Shown here piece after piece: positions 8,892 to 16,636 of a stretch of 28,421 bases of DNA (position 1 is its first letter; each line of letters starts with the position of its first letter). Position numbers and translations under genes: made by a program. This DNA is from Candidatus Bathyarchaeota archaeon (GTDB lineage: Archaea; Thermoproteota; Bathyarchaeia; TCS64), in the NCBI GenBank assembly GCA_016934355.1, contig JAFGTA010000080.1, forward strand, positions 1 to 28,421. Direction: 5' to 3'. The notes under the pieces were generated by a model that saw nothing but the letters and a program-made list of their open reading frames with translations, had not been told where the DNA came from and searched no databases.

Positions 8892-9410
8892 TTGATCAAC
8901 GGCAAACAAATCGACCTCAAACCCTTCGGCATTGACGACTACGAGTTCCTGTACAGGTGGAACAACGACCCAGAGTACACAGGGCGGTTCGAGCCCTTCG
9001 AACCGATAACAGACGAGGAACTGCGTGAGTGGCTCCATGGCCCCAAGAAAGGGCAGAGCTGGTACATCATTCAGGCGAAGGACGGGCGCAAGATGGGGCA
9101 GCTAGTAGCGAGGCAGCTCGCTGACGCCACGCTGAGCATAGGGTACCGAGTAATCCCCAGTGAGAGGAACAAGGGGCACTGCACAGCCGCCGTGAAGACA
9201 GCGGTAGACCACTACTTATCCGAGCCCGGCACCGAGAGGATCACCGCTGAAGCTAACCCCGAGAACCAGCCCTCAAGACGCGTCCTAGAGAAGACTGGGT
9301 TCATAGAGACAAACTACAAGGAGAAGGCGGTAGAGGTGAACGGCGTCTGGATGAGCGGCGTAGTCTACACCCTCACGAGAGAGGAGTGGACGCTCTACAG
9401 CTCACCGTAG
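8892..9410 (+). CDS. GNAT-family N-acetyltransferase (RimJ/RimL-like)
   Basis: The 172-residue protein has the layout of RimJ/RimL-type GNATs, which move an acetyl group from acetyl-CoA to an amino group of a protein or small molecule. YRVIPSERNKGHCTAAV holds the acetyl-CoA pyrophosphate-binding loop (R-N-K-G-H-C-T-A). NPENQPSRRVLEKTGFIE is the standard C-terminal GNAT motif. The start is TTG at 8892: no ATG or GTG lies between the upstream in-frame stop at 8856 and this codon, and ILNGKQ-like openings fit the family. The 3' end overlaps the hypC 3' end by 16 bases on the opposite strand. The substrate cannot be told from sequence. Confidence 0.88.
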   Translation: MINGKQIDLKPFGIDDYEFLYRWNNDPEYTGRFEPFEPITDEELREWLHGPKKGQSWYIIQAKDGRKMGQLVARQLADATLSIGYRVIPSERNKGHCTAAVKTAVDHYLSEPGTERITAEANPENQPSRRVLEKTGFIETNYKEKAVEVNGVWMSGVVYTLTREEWTLYSSP

Positions 9411-9640
9411 GGCTTCTCCACGTGGCTCAGAACCTCGCGCCAGAGCTCCAGCGTCTCCAGAGCCTCCTTCTTGTCCAGTATCTGGATGACGAAACCCGTG
9501 TGAACTAGCACGTAGGTGCCGGGATTCACGCTGCCCTCCTCCATGAGGTCGATGATGGCTTCTCGCTTGATGCCGCCGAAGTCCACTATTGCGGTGCGTC
9601 CGTCGACGCTCTCCACCAGCCCCGGAACCGCTAGGCACAT
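9395..9640 (-). CDS. hypC: HypC/HupF-type [NiFe]-hydrogenase maturation chaperone
   Basis: HypC with HypD carries the Fe(CN)2CO group to the large subunit of [NiFe] hydrogenase. The start was set at the ATG at 9640 because it gives the invariant N-terminus MCLAVPG, where Cys2 is the essential residue. A longer frame up to 9784 exists, but its extra 48 residues run through the divergent promoter region and into the MFS gene. The protein is 81 residues, normal for the family, with VDFGGIKREAIIDL and PGTYVLVHTGFVIQIL blocks typical of HypC. No other hyp gene or hydrogenase subunit is in the window. It overlaps the GNAT gene tail by 16 bases. Confidence 0.93.
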   Translation of the reverse strand: MCLAVPGLVESVDGRTAIVDFGGIKREAIIDLMEEGSVNPGTYVLVHTGFVIQILDKKEALETLELWREVLSHVEKPYGEL

Positions 9641-9663
9641 ATCAAAGTGTTCACTGATCCGAG

Positions 9664-9672
9664 GCTTATATT
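9664..9672 (-). promoter_or_regulatory. TATA box of hypC
   Basis: The minus strand reads AATATAAGC, centred about 28 bases before the HypC ATG at 9640. This supports both the short HypC start and a leaderless transcript. Confidence 0.5.
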
Positions 9673-9678
9673 GGTTGG

Positions 9679-9686
9679 GTTTAAAT
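9679..9686 (+). promoter_or_regulatory. TATA box of the MFS gene
   Basis: GTTTAAAT sits inside the near-palindrome GGGTTTAAATCCC (9677-9689). It would start transcription near 9708, leaving room for the ribosome site at 9716-9720. Confidence 0.45.
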
Positions 9687-9715
9687 CCCCGCACGTGTTC
9701 AGGGAGTCCGTATCC

Positions 9716-9720
9716 GGTGA
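9716..9720 (+). promoter_or_regulatory. Shine-Dalgarno GGTGA that fixes the TTG start of the MFS gene
   Basis: GGTGA lies 5 bases before the TTG at 9726. No ATG or GTG is available at a sensible position, since the next Met lies inside the first membrane helix. Confidence 0.55.
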
Positions 9721-9725
9721 AATAA

Positions 9726-10916
9726 TTGGACAAGAAGGGGCAGCGCATCTTTACGGCGATCATATTTGCTACGTTCTTTGCCATGTTCGGCGAGACGATC
9801 CCCCAGAGCTTTCAGCCCCTCTTCATAGCCGGCCTCGGCGTAACGCCGGCTGTCATCGCCCTCATCTATAACATAAGGAACGTCATCCAGACCATGCTCA
9901 GGCTCGTGGCTGGGACGATAAGCGACAGCCTTGGCAAGAAGAACATGATGCTCTTCGGGATGGCTCTCTTCGCCATCGTCCCCTTCGTCTACAGCGTCGC
10001 CCAGACCCCGGCCCTCGCCATCGTAGCCATGTTCATCAGCGGAATAGCCCTCAGCATATACTTCCCCCCGTCCGAAGCCTACGCGTCAAGCCAGTTCCCC
10101 CCGGAGAAGGCGGGGGAGGCCATGGGGCGTTACCACATGAGCTGGGCAGTCAGCTCCGTGATAGGGCCCTCCGTCGGCGGGCTCCTAGTAGGATTCTTCC
10201 CAGACTACAGGCCCCTGTTCGTGTTCTCGGGCGTCGTCACGGCCCTCGGCTTCCTCCTCATCTGGAGGTACACGGAGGACGACAGGGACGTAAGTTGCCC
10301 CATGAAGCCCGGCGTCCAGATACAGATGATCCTGGAGCAGTTCCCCTCCACCATGAGGAGGCTCCTCGCTAACAGGAAGGTGCTGGTCAGCTGCGTAGCC
10401 GTGTTCGCCCACGCGTTCTGCCACTGGGGACTCGTCACGTTCATCCCGCTGCTAGGCAGCGGCAGGGGAATGAGCGAGTTCATGATCGGTTTGACACTCA
10501 CCGCGAACGCCCTCACCATAGCTGTCAGCCTCCCGATAGTCGGGCGACTATCGGATAGGGTCGGAAGGTTCGCACCTATCGCCGCAGGGCTGCTGGTGAG
10601 TGTCGCGGCGTTCGCCCTGGTGCCGCTGGCACCCTACGACTGGATGCTTATCCTGCTTAACGCTGTTCTCGGGCTCTGCGCCGTCCTAGTCTTCCCCATC
10701 ACTCAGGCTGCTACGATGGCGGCGCTGCCCCCTGAGGACAGGGGCTCGGCGACCGGCGTCTGGGGGATGATCATGTCACTGGGAGGCACCATAGGGATGT
10801 TCATAATGAGCGCGATACTGTCTGTGACGACCATCGACTGGGTGTTCTACGCCAGCGCCGGCGTCACCCTTGCCTTATCACTTATCGTGGTGGCGATGAG
10901 GGGCTACTTCGACTAG
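9726..10916 (+). CDS. Major facilitator superfamily transporter
   Basis: A 396-residue polytopic membrane protein of about 12 hydrophobic segments, the usual MFS size. The loop after helix 2 carries a motif-A-like GTISDSLGKKN, and the equivalent loop in the second half reads GRLSDRVGRF, as expected for the two MFS repeats. The middle loop (about residues 180-225) is cytoplasmic and charged. MFS proteins move small solutes by uniport or by proton/solute coupling. Drug-efflux-like and sugar/organic-acid members look similar, so the substrate is not assigned. The start is TTG with GGTGA 5 bases upstream. The last 4 bases overlap hyuB on the other strand. It faces the hyuAB genes convergently, so it is not in their operon. 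Confidence 0.9.
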   Translation: MDKKGQRIFTAIIFATFFAMFGETIPQSFQPLFIAGLGVTPAVIALIYNIRNVIQTMLRLVAGTISDSLGKKNMMLFGMALFAIVPFVYSVAQTPALAIVAMFISGIALSIYFPPSEAYASSQFPPEKAGEAMGRYHMSWAVSSVIGPSVGGLLVGFFPDYRPLFVFSGVVTALGFLLIWRYTEDDRDVSCPMKPGVQIQMILEQFPSTMRRLLANRKVLVSCVAVFAHAFCHWGLVTFIPLLGSGRGMSEFMIGLTLTANALTIAVSLPIVGRLSDRVGRFAPIAAGLLVSVAAFALVPLAPYDWMLILLNAVLGLCAVLVFPITQAATMAALPPEDRGSATGVWGMIMSLGGTIGMFIMSAILSVTTIDWVFYASAGVTLALSLIVVAMRGYFD

Positions 10917-12613
10917 CTCCGCCTGAGTTCCTTGACTTCGAGGCGGATGGGGTTAAAGACCACCCCGTAGTCCCTCTCAGCCGACTCAGGAGAGACCAGA
11001 CCGTTCGCAACGTCATCGGCGACCTTCTCGACCAGCCTCTCCACAGGGTCTCCGAAGCCGCCGCCACCGGGCGTAAGGATCACAAGAGTGTCCCCCCTGC
11101 GAATCTCGACGGTACACTTTGAGGGGAGCCTCTCCTCCTCGCCGGTAGCCCGTACGAGCGTGTAGACGCCGAGGCCCCCCGGCCTCCCTCCCTGCAGCCC
11201 CCAGGGGGGTATCTTGTTCCGCTCCGCCATTATGCTGAGCACCGCCTTTTCGCTCGTCAGCGTCCAGGTGCGCTCGATGCCGCAGCCGCCGCGGTACTTG
11301 CCTGGGCCGCCGCTGTCGGGCCTCAGCCTGTACGCCTTGAAGCGTAGGGGTAGATACGCCTCCAGTGTCTCGATGGGGGTGTTCATGGTGTTGGTCATGT
11401 TGATGTGTATGCCGTCGACGCCGTCTCCCATGGGCCTGCCGCCGCTGCCGCCGCCGATGGTCTCGTAGAACGTCCAAGGCCTGCCGTCAGGCAGCGCGCC
11501 GCCTATGGTGATGTTGTTCATGGTGCCCTGCCCCGCCGCCGGCACCCTCTCGGGCAGTATCTGGCTGAACGCCTTCATCAGCACGTCGACGTTACGCTGG
11601 CTGGTCTCGACGTTGCCCCCAGCGACAGGCGCCGGCCTCCGTGGGTTCATCATGCAGCCCTCGGGTATCCTAAGGGTGATGGGCCTGAAGCAGCCGTCGT
11701 TCACCGGTATCGTGGGGTCCGTGACGCTGATCATGGTGTAGTAGATTCCGGCGACGGTGACGCCGAGGGGGGCGTTCACGGGCCTCTCCACCTGGTCTGA
11801 GGTGCCGGCGTAGTCGAACGTCGCCTCGTCGCCCTGTTTGGTGACTGCGACGGCTATCTCCACGTCTCCGCCTCCGGGCAGAATGTCCTCCATATAGTCG
11901 ACGGCGCTGTACACCCCGTCTGGCATGGCGGATAGCTCCTCGCGCATCCTGCGCTCGCTGTAGTCCATGATGGCGTCCATGGCCTCGTGTAGGGTGTCGA
12001 CGCCGTAGCTCTCCGTGAGCTCCTGGACGCGCCTTATGCCCGTGTTGTTGGCGGCTATCTGGGCCCTGATGTCCCCCATCTGCACCTCGGGGGTGCGGAC
12101 GTTGCTCCTGATGATGGCCTGTATGTCTTGGTCGATCACTCCGCGGTGTACCAGCTTAACAGGCGGTATGATTATGCCTTCCTGGTAGAGCTCGGTGCTG
12201 TCAGCCGCGATGCTGCCGGGGGTCTTGCCCCCGACGTCGGTGTGGTGTGCCTTGTTGGCGGCGTAGGCGACTACCTCGCCGTCGCTGTACACCGGCGCGA
12301 TGAGTGTGAGGTCTGGGAGGTGGGTTCCGCTGATGTAGGGGTCGTTCAGCAGAAGCATGTCCCCCGGCTCAAGCGTGCCCCTGTAGGTTTCCAGGCCGAC
12401 GCGGACGGCCAGCGCCATGCTGCCGAGGTGGACGGGTATGTGCTCGGCCTGGGCGATGAGTTCGCGGCGGTGGTTGAACAGCGCGCAACTGTGGTCCATG
12501 CGTTCCTTGATGTTGGGGCTATACGCGCTCTTCTTGAGGGCGATGCCCATCTCCTCGGCCGCGTAGACGAGGGCGCCCTTGATGACCTCAACCGTGGTGA
12601 TGTCTACGGTCAC
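10913..12613 (-). CDS. hyuB: HyuB-type hydantoinase/oxoprolinase subunit (N-methylhydantoinase B family)
   Basis: This 566-residue protein matches the HyuB family, which with HyuA forms ATP-dependent N-methylhydantoinase, 5-oxoprolinase or acetone/acetophenone-carboxylase-like enzymes. Family blocks are clear: NDPYISGTHLPDLTLIAPVY, HHTDVGGKTPGS, AGGNVETSQR and the C-terminal PGGGGFGDP. The start is GTG at 12613, overlapping the hyuA stop in a GTGA junction. A strong GGAGG lies 8 bases upstream, so translation is probably coupled to hyuA. Length is normal for the family. The exact substrate (hydantoin, 5-oxoproline or a ketone) cannot be fixed from sequence. Its 3' end overlaps the MFS gene by 4 bases. 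Confidence 0.93.
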   Translation of the reverse strand: MTVDITTVEVIKGALVYAAEEMGIALKKSAYSPNIKERMDHSCALFNHRRELIAQAEHIPVHLGSMALAVRVGLETYRGTLEPGDMLLLNDPYISGTHLPDLTLIAPVYSDGEVVAYAANKAHHTDVGGKTPGSIAADSTELYQEGIIIPPVKLVHRGVIDQDIQAIIRSNVRTPEVQMGDIRAQIAANNTGIRRVQELTESYGVDTLHEAMDAIMDYSERRMREELSAMPDGVYSAVDYMEDILPGGGDVEIAVAVTKQGDEATFDYAGTSDQVERPVNAPLGVTVAGIYYTMISVTDPTIPVNDGCFRPITLRIPEGCMMNPRRPAPVAGGNVETSQRNVDVLMKAFSQILPERVPAAGQGTMNNITIGGALPDGRPWTFYETIGGGSGGRPMGDGVDGIHINMTNTMNTPIETLEAYLPLRFKAYRLRPDSGGPGKYRGGCGIERTWTLTSEKAVLSIMAERNKIPPWGLQGGRPGGLGVYTLVRATGEEERLPSKCTVEIRRGDTLVILTPGGGGFGDPVERLVEKVADDVANGLVSPESAERDYGVVFNPIRLEVKELRRS

Positions 12614-14682
12614 CTCGTGAGCCTCCTTAGCACTAAGTTACCGTAGTCGTCCGGCCTGCAGCTCCACTCCGGGTAGACGACTGTGGTGGAGTCGTACTGC
12701 TCTACGACGGCGGGGCCCTCCCGGAGACCTTCCAGGCTCTGCCTCTGGTGGACAGCCGTGTCGATCCACTCGCCGGGTGCCTCGTAGTAAACTCGCCTTG
12801 TGACTTGTGGCAGGTCAGACCTGTTTTTTCTGCGTCTCTTGAGCCTTGGCTTTTCTAGTTGTCCGACAACGCGGAGCTTGGCGTTGACTAGCTCGACGGG
12901 TTCGTCCACCGCTGAGTAGCCGTAGACTTCCCTGTGTTTGGCGTGGAACTTTTTTACGCTGTCCCGGATGGACGCCCGCGTGACTGGGGTAGCTGTCTCG
13001 ACGTTGAGCTCGAAGCCCTGGCCTCTGTACCTTATGTCGAGGGCGCGGATGTATCTGCGTTGGCTGTCTGGAATGTTCTCCTGGGTGAGGGTGGCTGATC
13101 CCTCAGTCTCCATCTCAAGGTAGGCTTCTTCGAGGTTTGGGGGGTCGATTTCCGTGGCGTCCCTGATGATTGGGGTGCTGTAGTCGTGGAAGAGGTCCGC
13201 CGTGAGGAGGCCGAGGGCGCTGAACATGCCCGGGTTAGGGGGCACAATTATGTGGTTGATCTCCAGCTCCTCCGCGAGGGCGCAGACGTGCATCGGCCCG
13301 GCGCCTCCGAAGGCGACGAGACTGAAGCCGCGGGGGTCGTAGCCGCGTTCGACGCTGACGATGCGGAGTATCTTCGACATCATGCTGTTGGCGATGCGGA
13401 TCACGCTGACGGCGGCCTCCTCAGCTGAGACGCCGAGTGAGGAGGCGAGCCTGTCGAACGCCTCCTCGGCGAGGCCCGGGTAGATGTCCATGCCGCCGCT
13501 TAGTAGGCTCCCCGGGTTCAGCCTTCCCAGCAGCAGGTTGGCGTCCGTTATCGTGGCGTCCATGCCTCCCCTGCCGTAGCAGGCGGGACCCGGCTCGGCC
13601 CCGGCGCTTACGGGACCCACCTGTAGGCTGCCATTCACGGCTTTGGCGATGGTTCCTCCGCCTGCGCTGCACTCGGCGAGGTCGATGAAGGGGAACCTGA
13701 CGGGGTAGCCGCTGCCCTTGATGAGGCGCCCCATGTGTATCTTGCCCGCGACCTCGTACTCGGGCACAACCTCGGGGACCCTGCCCCGGACGGTACCTGC
13801 CTTCGCCGTGGTGCCACCCATGTCGAAGCTGATGATGTCCCGGGTCCCAGTCTGCTCGCCCAGCCACGCGGCGGCTATCACGCCTGCTGCGGGCCCCGAC
13901 TCGACGACGGTGGCGGGCTTCAGGCTTATGACGTTGCTCTTGGCCATGCCGCCGTTGCTCTGCATCACGTAGAGCGGCGCCTCCAGTCCGAGCCCCTGAA
14001 GGTCCTCGTCGAGCTGGGTGATGTAGGTGTGCATCACGGGCATGAGGGCGGCGTTGACGACCGCGGTGCTGAAACGCTCGAACTCGCGGTACTCGTTGGA
14101 GATGGAAGTGGACGCCGTTACGTAGACGCCGGGGAGCTTCTTCCGCAGCGCCTCGCACACCCGCTCCTCGTGGACGGGGTTCGCGTAGCTGTTGAGGAAG
14201 CCCACCGCCGCGGATTGGACGCCATCCCGCCTCATCTCGTTTATGACAGCGTGAAGATGTTCCTCGTCCAGCGGCTTCAGCACCTCACCGGTGTGACCCA
14301 CCCTCTCGTCGAGCTCATACCTGTGCCTCCGCTTTACCAGCATGGAGGGCCGCTCGAAGAACAGGTTGTAGACCTCCGCGCGGCGCTGGCGCCCTATCTC
14401 GATGACGTCCTTGAACCCGGCGGTGGTGACGAGGGCCGTCTCCGGCAGGTCGAGGTTGATCTGGCCCAGCAGCGTGTTGGTAGCGATGGTGGTCGCGTGA
14501 CCTACCATCTTGACCTGCGAGGCTTCACGCTCCACCAGGTACTCCTTGAAGGCGTTGACGACGCCCTGCTCGGGGTTAAGAGGCACCGAAGGCGTCTTGA
14601 TGTTGAGAACGTCGCCTGTTTCCTCGTCGAAGGCGACTAGGTCTGTGAACGTCCCGCCGACGTCTACGCTTACCCTGTGCAG
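12610..14682 (-). CDS. hyuA: HyuA-type ATP-dependent hydantoinase/oxoprolinase subunit, apparent CTG start
   Basis: HyuA is the ATP-using partner of HyuB, with an actin/ASKHA-like fold that activates a cyclic amide or carbonyl substrate. From the CTG at 14682 the protein is 690 residues and opens with the expected phosphate-binding block VDVGGTFTD (residues 6-14). IATNTLLGQ and the second nucleotide motif FDMGGTTAKAG follow. The first in-frame ATG/GTG/TTG-type start is GTG at 14586, which would delete that block. An in-frame TAA at 14698-14700 leaves only CTG as a plausible start, and GGAGGGAGCC (14686-14695) sits at proper distance before it. A base error turning ATG into CTG is the main alternative. 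It lies after the Lrp gene and is coupled to hyuB. Confidence 0.93.
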   Translation of the reverse strand: MHRVSVDVGGTFTDLVAFDEETGDVLNIKTPSVPLNPEQGVVNAFKEYLVEREASQVKMVGHATTIATNTLLGQINLDLPETALVTTAGFKDVIEIGRQRRAEVYNLFFERPSMLVKRRHRYELDERVGHTGEVLKPLDEEHLHAVINEMRRDGVQSAAVGFLNSYANPVHEERVCEALRKKLPGVYVTASTSISNEYREFERFSTAVVNAALMPVMHTYITQLDEDLQGLGLEAPLYVMQSNGGMAKSNVISLKPATVVESGPAAGVIAAAWLGEQTGTRDIISFDMGGTTAKAGTVRGRVPEVVPEYEVAGKIHMGRLIKGSGYPVRFPFIDLAECSAGGGTIAKAVNGSLQVGPVSAGAEPGPACYGRGGMDATITDANLLLGRLNPGSLLSGGMDIYPGLAEEAFDRLASSLGVSAEEAAVSVIRIANSMMSKILRIVSVERGYDPRGFSLVAFGGAGPMHVCALAEELEINHIIVPPNPGMFSALGLLTADLFHDYSTPIIRDATEIDPPNLEEAYLEMETEGSATLTQENIPDSQRRYIRALDIRYRGQGFELNVETATPVTRASIRDSVKKFHAKHREVYGYSAVDEPVELVNAKLRVVGQLEKPRLKRRRKNRSDLPQVTRRVYYEAPGEWIDTAVHQRQSLEGLREGPAVVEQYDSTTVVYPEWSCRPDDYGNLVLRRLTR

Positions 14683-14685
14683 TCC

Positions 14686-14695
14686 GGCTCCCTCC
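14686..14695 (-). promoter_or_regulatory. Shine-Dalgarno of hyuA in front of a CTG codon
   Basis: The minus strand reads GGAGGGAGCC, with GGAGG 8 bases before the CTG at 14680-14682. This is one of the strongest ribosome sites in the window and supports CTG as the real start. Confidence 0.6.
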
Positions 14696-14740
14696 GATTA
14701 TCTAGAAGGGACGCCTTGCACGGATAAACTACGCGAAAAA

Positions 14741-15202
14741 CTAGGGTCTCAGCTTCTTGCCGCCGAGCTTTATGGTCTCAAGGACTATGTGGCTCTCAGC
14801 CTTGTCGATGCCCTGGATGGCGCCTATCTCATCGAGGAGCCTTATGGCGCACTCCCTGTCCTCACACATGGCAAGCGCCAAGAGTTCACACTCGCCTGAG
14901 ACGCGTACGACGACCTGTATCTCGTCGTAGTCTGCGACTCTTCTTCCGATCTCTGAGAGGTCTGCGCCTGACTCTGCCGATATCCTGAGGCACAGCGGGT
15001 AGTGATGCATGGCGTCGGGGTTGACTATGGCGGTGTACCCGATTATCCTGCCCTGCTCCTCCAATGCTTTGATGCGGCTGGAAACGTTGACGTGGCTCAC
15101 GTCCAGCGTCTTCGCTATCTCCCTGTAGCTCATGCGGGAGTCGCTCTGCAGCAGCCGGAGTATCTCGTTGTCCAGGTCTTCTCTCTGCACCATGGTCATC
15201 AC
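14741..15202 (-). CDS. Lrp/AsnC-family transcription regulator
   Basis: About 150 residues with the standard two-domain layout. An N-terminal winged helix (residues about 8-60; NEILRLLQSDSRMSYREIAK, then SHVNVSSRIKALEEQGRI) binds DNA, and a C-terminal RAM domain (about 65-145) oligomerises and senses amino acids or related metabolites. The start is ambiguous: GTG at 15202 forms a GTGA overlap with the dsrH-like stop, and ATGs at 15199 and 15193 give almost the same protein. The tight overlap puts it at the end of the tus/dsr operon, with hyuAB 58 bases further on. It may regulate its own operon or hyuAB, and the inverted repeat before tusA is a candidate site. This is inference. Confidence 0.92.
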   Translation of the reverse strand: MMTMVQREDLDNEILRLLQSDSRMSYREIAKTLDVSHVNVSSRIKALEEQGRIIGYTAIVNPDAMHHYPLCLRISAESGADLSEIGRRVADYDEIQVVVRVSGECELLALAMCEDRECAIRLLDEIGAIQGIDKAESHIVLETIKLGGKKLRP

Positions 15203-15492
15203 AAGTTTAGAACTGTCGCCCCGCTGAACAGCAGGTCCACCACGCCGTCTATGTCAAGGGGCTCTGCCCCTGATACGGTTTTACCCTCAAGGCCCCGCCT
15301 CTCTGCGTCCTTCCTCAGGTAGTAGACCGGCTTGCCCTTGCTGAGGGCTGACTCGATTTGCCTTGCCTCGGGGAGCGCCTCGTTGAGCTGGTAGACTGCC
15401 TCCTGCATCAGCAGCAGACCCGACCGCTCTGCCTCGACCGCCACCCTCAGCACCTTACCGTCCAGATTCTTCAACACGAATAGTCTGTCCAT
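15199..15492 (-). CDS. DsrH/TusB-like sulfur-relay family protein
   Basis: A 97-residue protein whose size and position (last of three DsrE-superfamily genes in E-F-H order) match DsrH/TusB, the smallest subunit of the DsrEFH/TusBCD sulfur-transfer complex. The block SGLLLMQEAVYQLNEAL resembles the family. It has no cysteine at all, whereas DsrH of purple sulfur bacteria carries a conserved one, so here it is probably structural. GGTGA lies 4 bases before the ATG at 15492. It overlaps the Lrp gene start by 4 bases. Confidence 0.72.
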   Translation of the reverse strand: MDRLFVLKNLDGKVLRVAVEAERSGLLLMQEAVYQLNEALPEARQIESALSKGKPVYYLRKDAERRGLEGKTVSGAEPLDIDGVVDLLFSGATVLNL

Positions 15493-15500
15493 GTCATCAC

Positions 15501-15839
15501 CTAGAATACGAAGCTGGCCTCTGCCGACTCGAACAACCCGAGAACGGCGGCTTGATCCGCTGGCTGGGCGGCTTCCACGAGGTTATCCCCGGTGAAGCCC
15601 CTCTCCGTGAGTGAATCCGCGTCCACGTAGAGCTCGACGTCGAGGTCGGGCAGGTCCGCTAGGAACTTGCCTGTTATGGACTTGTCTGTCTTGTCCAGCG
15701 CCGCGTAGACGCCGTCGCCAATCCAGAGGATTGTAACCGGGTGGTCCCAGAACCCGGCTGCGGTCCTCAGCGCCTCGTAGTAGTTGAGGTCGGTGACTGG
15801 CCGCGACTTTATGACTATCAGCGTCTTCTTCTCAGCCAT
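15501..15839 (-). CDS. DsrF/TusC-like DsrE-superfamily protein
   Basis: A 112-residue protein of the DsrE/DsrF fold: an N-terminal strand KKTLIVIKSRPV, then YYEALRTAAGF, and a second strand VTILWIGDGVYAALD typical of the family. It sits between the DsrE-like and DsrH-like genes, 2 bases after the former and 8 before the latter, so DsrF/TusC is the positional call. It has no cysteine. In the family it is part of a hexameric E2F2H2-type complex that relays persulfide sulfur. Function is inferred from context and fold. Confidence 0.72.
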   Translation of the reverse strand: MAEKKTLIVIKSRPVTDLNYYEALRTAAGFWDHPVTILWIGDGVYAALDKTDKSITGKFLADLPDLDVELYVDADSLTERGFTGDNLVEAAQPADQAAVLGLFESAEASFVF

Positions 15840-15841
15840 CT

Positions 15842-16204
15842 CTAAGCCCCCGTGAAGCTCAGCACGACGTCCGCCTCGCCAAGCATCTCAGATAGGTCGA
15901 ATATGCCTCCGACGTCGGTGCCTTCCGGCAGGTTCTTCTTAAGGACGCCTCTGAGCTCCATGCAGACCCTGCAACCGGATACATTGGCTCCTAGCGTCAT
16001 CAGATCCTTGAACTGGTTGGAGACCGAGTCCATGTGAAAGGGCTCGCCGCTCTGGCTCGTCAGAGGGTTATAGACGCCGTCCATCATCAGGTAGATGTCC
16101 ACCTTGTGCCCCTTAGCGATAGCCGCCTTAGACATCGCAATGACATGGTCTACGCTCTCGTGCTGGTAAGGGGAGTCGCAGAGGAGTATGAGCATCCTGC
16201 CCAT
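15842..16204 (-). CDS. DsrE/TusD-like sulfur-transfer protein
   Basis: A 120-residue DsrE-family protein. The active-site region reads SGCRVCMELRGV, matching the conserved cysteine loop of DsrE/TusD, where a Cys takes sulfur as persulfide from a TusA-type carrier. The strand/helix pattern (MLILLCDSPYQHE, then KVDIYLMMDGVY) fits the fold. GGGTGA lies just before the ATG at 16204. It is 9 bases after dsrE2 and 2 before the DsrF-like gene. It is the only one of the three E-F-H-like proteins with the catalytic Cys pattern, so it is the probable sulfur-carrying subunit. Confidence 0.82.
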   Translation of the reverse strand: MGRMLILLCDSPYQHESVDHVIAMSKAAIAKGHKVDIYLMMDGVYNPLTSQSGEPFHMDSVSNQFKDLMTLGANVSGCRVCMELRGVLKKNLPEGTDVGGIFDLSEMLGEADVVLSFTGA

Positions 16205-16213
16205 GCCGTCACC

Positions 16214-16636
16214 CTAGATGAAAAGCTGTACGTCTGCGTCCATCGCTATGGCGAGGAAGCTGGCGGCGCCCACGATCTCGTCCACCTCGGGGATGAGCTC
16301 CTCCTTCTTGACGTCCATCATCGCCATGGTGGTACTGCAAGCGTATATCGTGACGTTCTCCGTCATGTTGCACATCTCCAGCAGCTCTGGGAGGCTTGGC
16401 ACGCTCACGCTCTTGATCTTGCCCTTCATCATCCCGGTTCCCAGGCTCATGATGCCGGGGAGCTTCGCCTTGTCGAGCCCGCCCTTCTTCAACGCGTCTA
16501 GCCCCCAGAACGTGAAGAACAGGTGGACGTCCATGTCCATGCTGCCTCCTGTGCTGGCGAGCATGAAGACTGGGTACAGTTTGTCCAGCGTCCCGCTGTG
16601 GACGATTATCGCCATCTTCTGTCTTTTCTCGGTCAT
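16214..16636 (-). CDS. DsrE2-family sulfur carrier
   Basis: A 140-residue protein of the DsrE2 family, which binds sulfur and passes it to or from TusA. It opens with KMAIIVHSGTLDKLYPVFMLA and has HLFFTFWGLDALKKG. The typical C-terminal block NVTIYACSTTMAMMDVKKEEL contains the conserved cysteine, and a second Cys lies 9 residues earlier (EMCNMTEN). Some DsrE2 proteins have membrane helices, but here only moderately hydrophobic stretches are seen, so it is probably cytoplasmic. The ATG directly abuts the tusA stop, so the pair is surely co-translated. TusA-DsrE2 pairing is a known arrangement in sulfur metabolism clusters. Confidence 0.87.
   Translation of the reverse strand: MTEKRQKMAIIVHSGTLDKLYPVFMLASTGGSMDMDVHLFFTFWGLDALKKGGLDKAKLPGIMSLGTGMMKGKIKSVSVPSLPELLEMCNMTENVTIYACSTTMAMMDVKKEELIPEVDEIVGAASFLAIAMDADVQLFI

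Noticed and set aside
9641..9784. N-terminal extension of HypC by 48 residues.
   Set aside because: HypC must begin Met-Cys. The extension crosses the divergent promoter and overlaps the MFS gene, and a TATA box fits the short start.
13735..14640. Long plus-strand frame opposite hyuA (301 codons), and similar ones at 18345-19187, 19250-20071, 22086-22886 and 23426-24286.
   Set aside because: They lie antisense to well-recognised genes, have Arg/His/Val-rich composition typical of shadow frames in GC-rich DNA, and show no family motifs.
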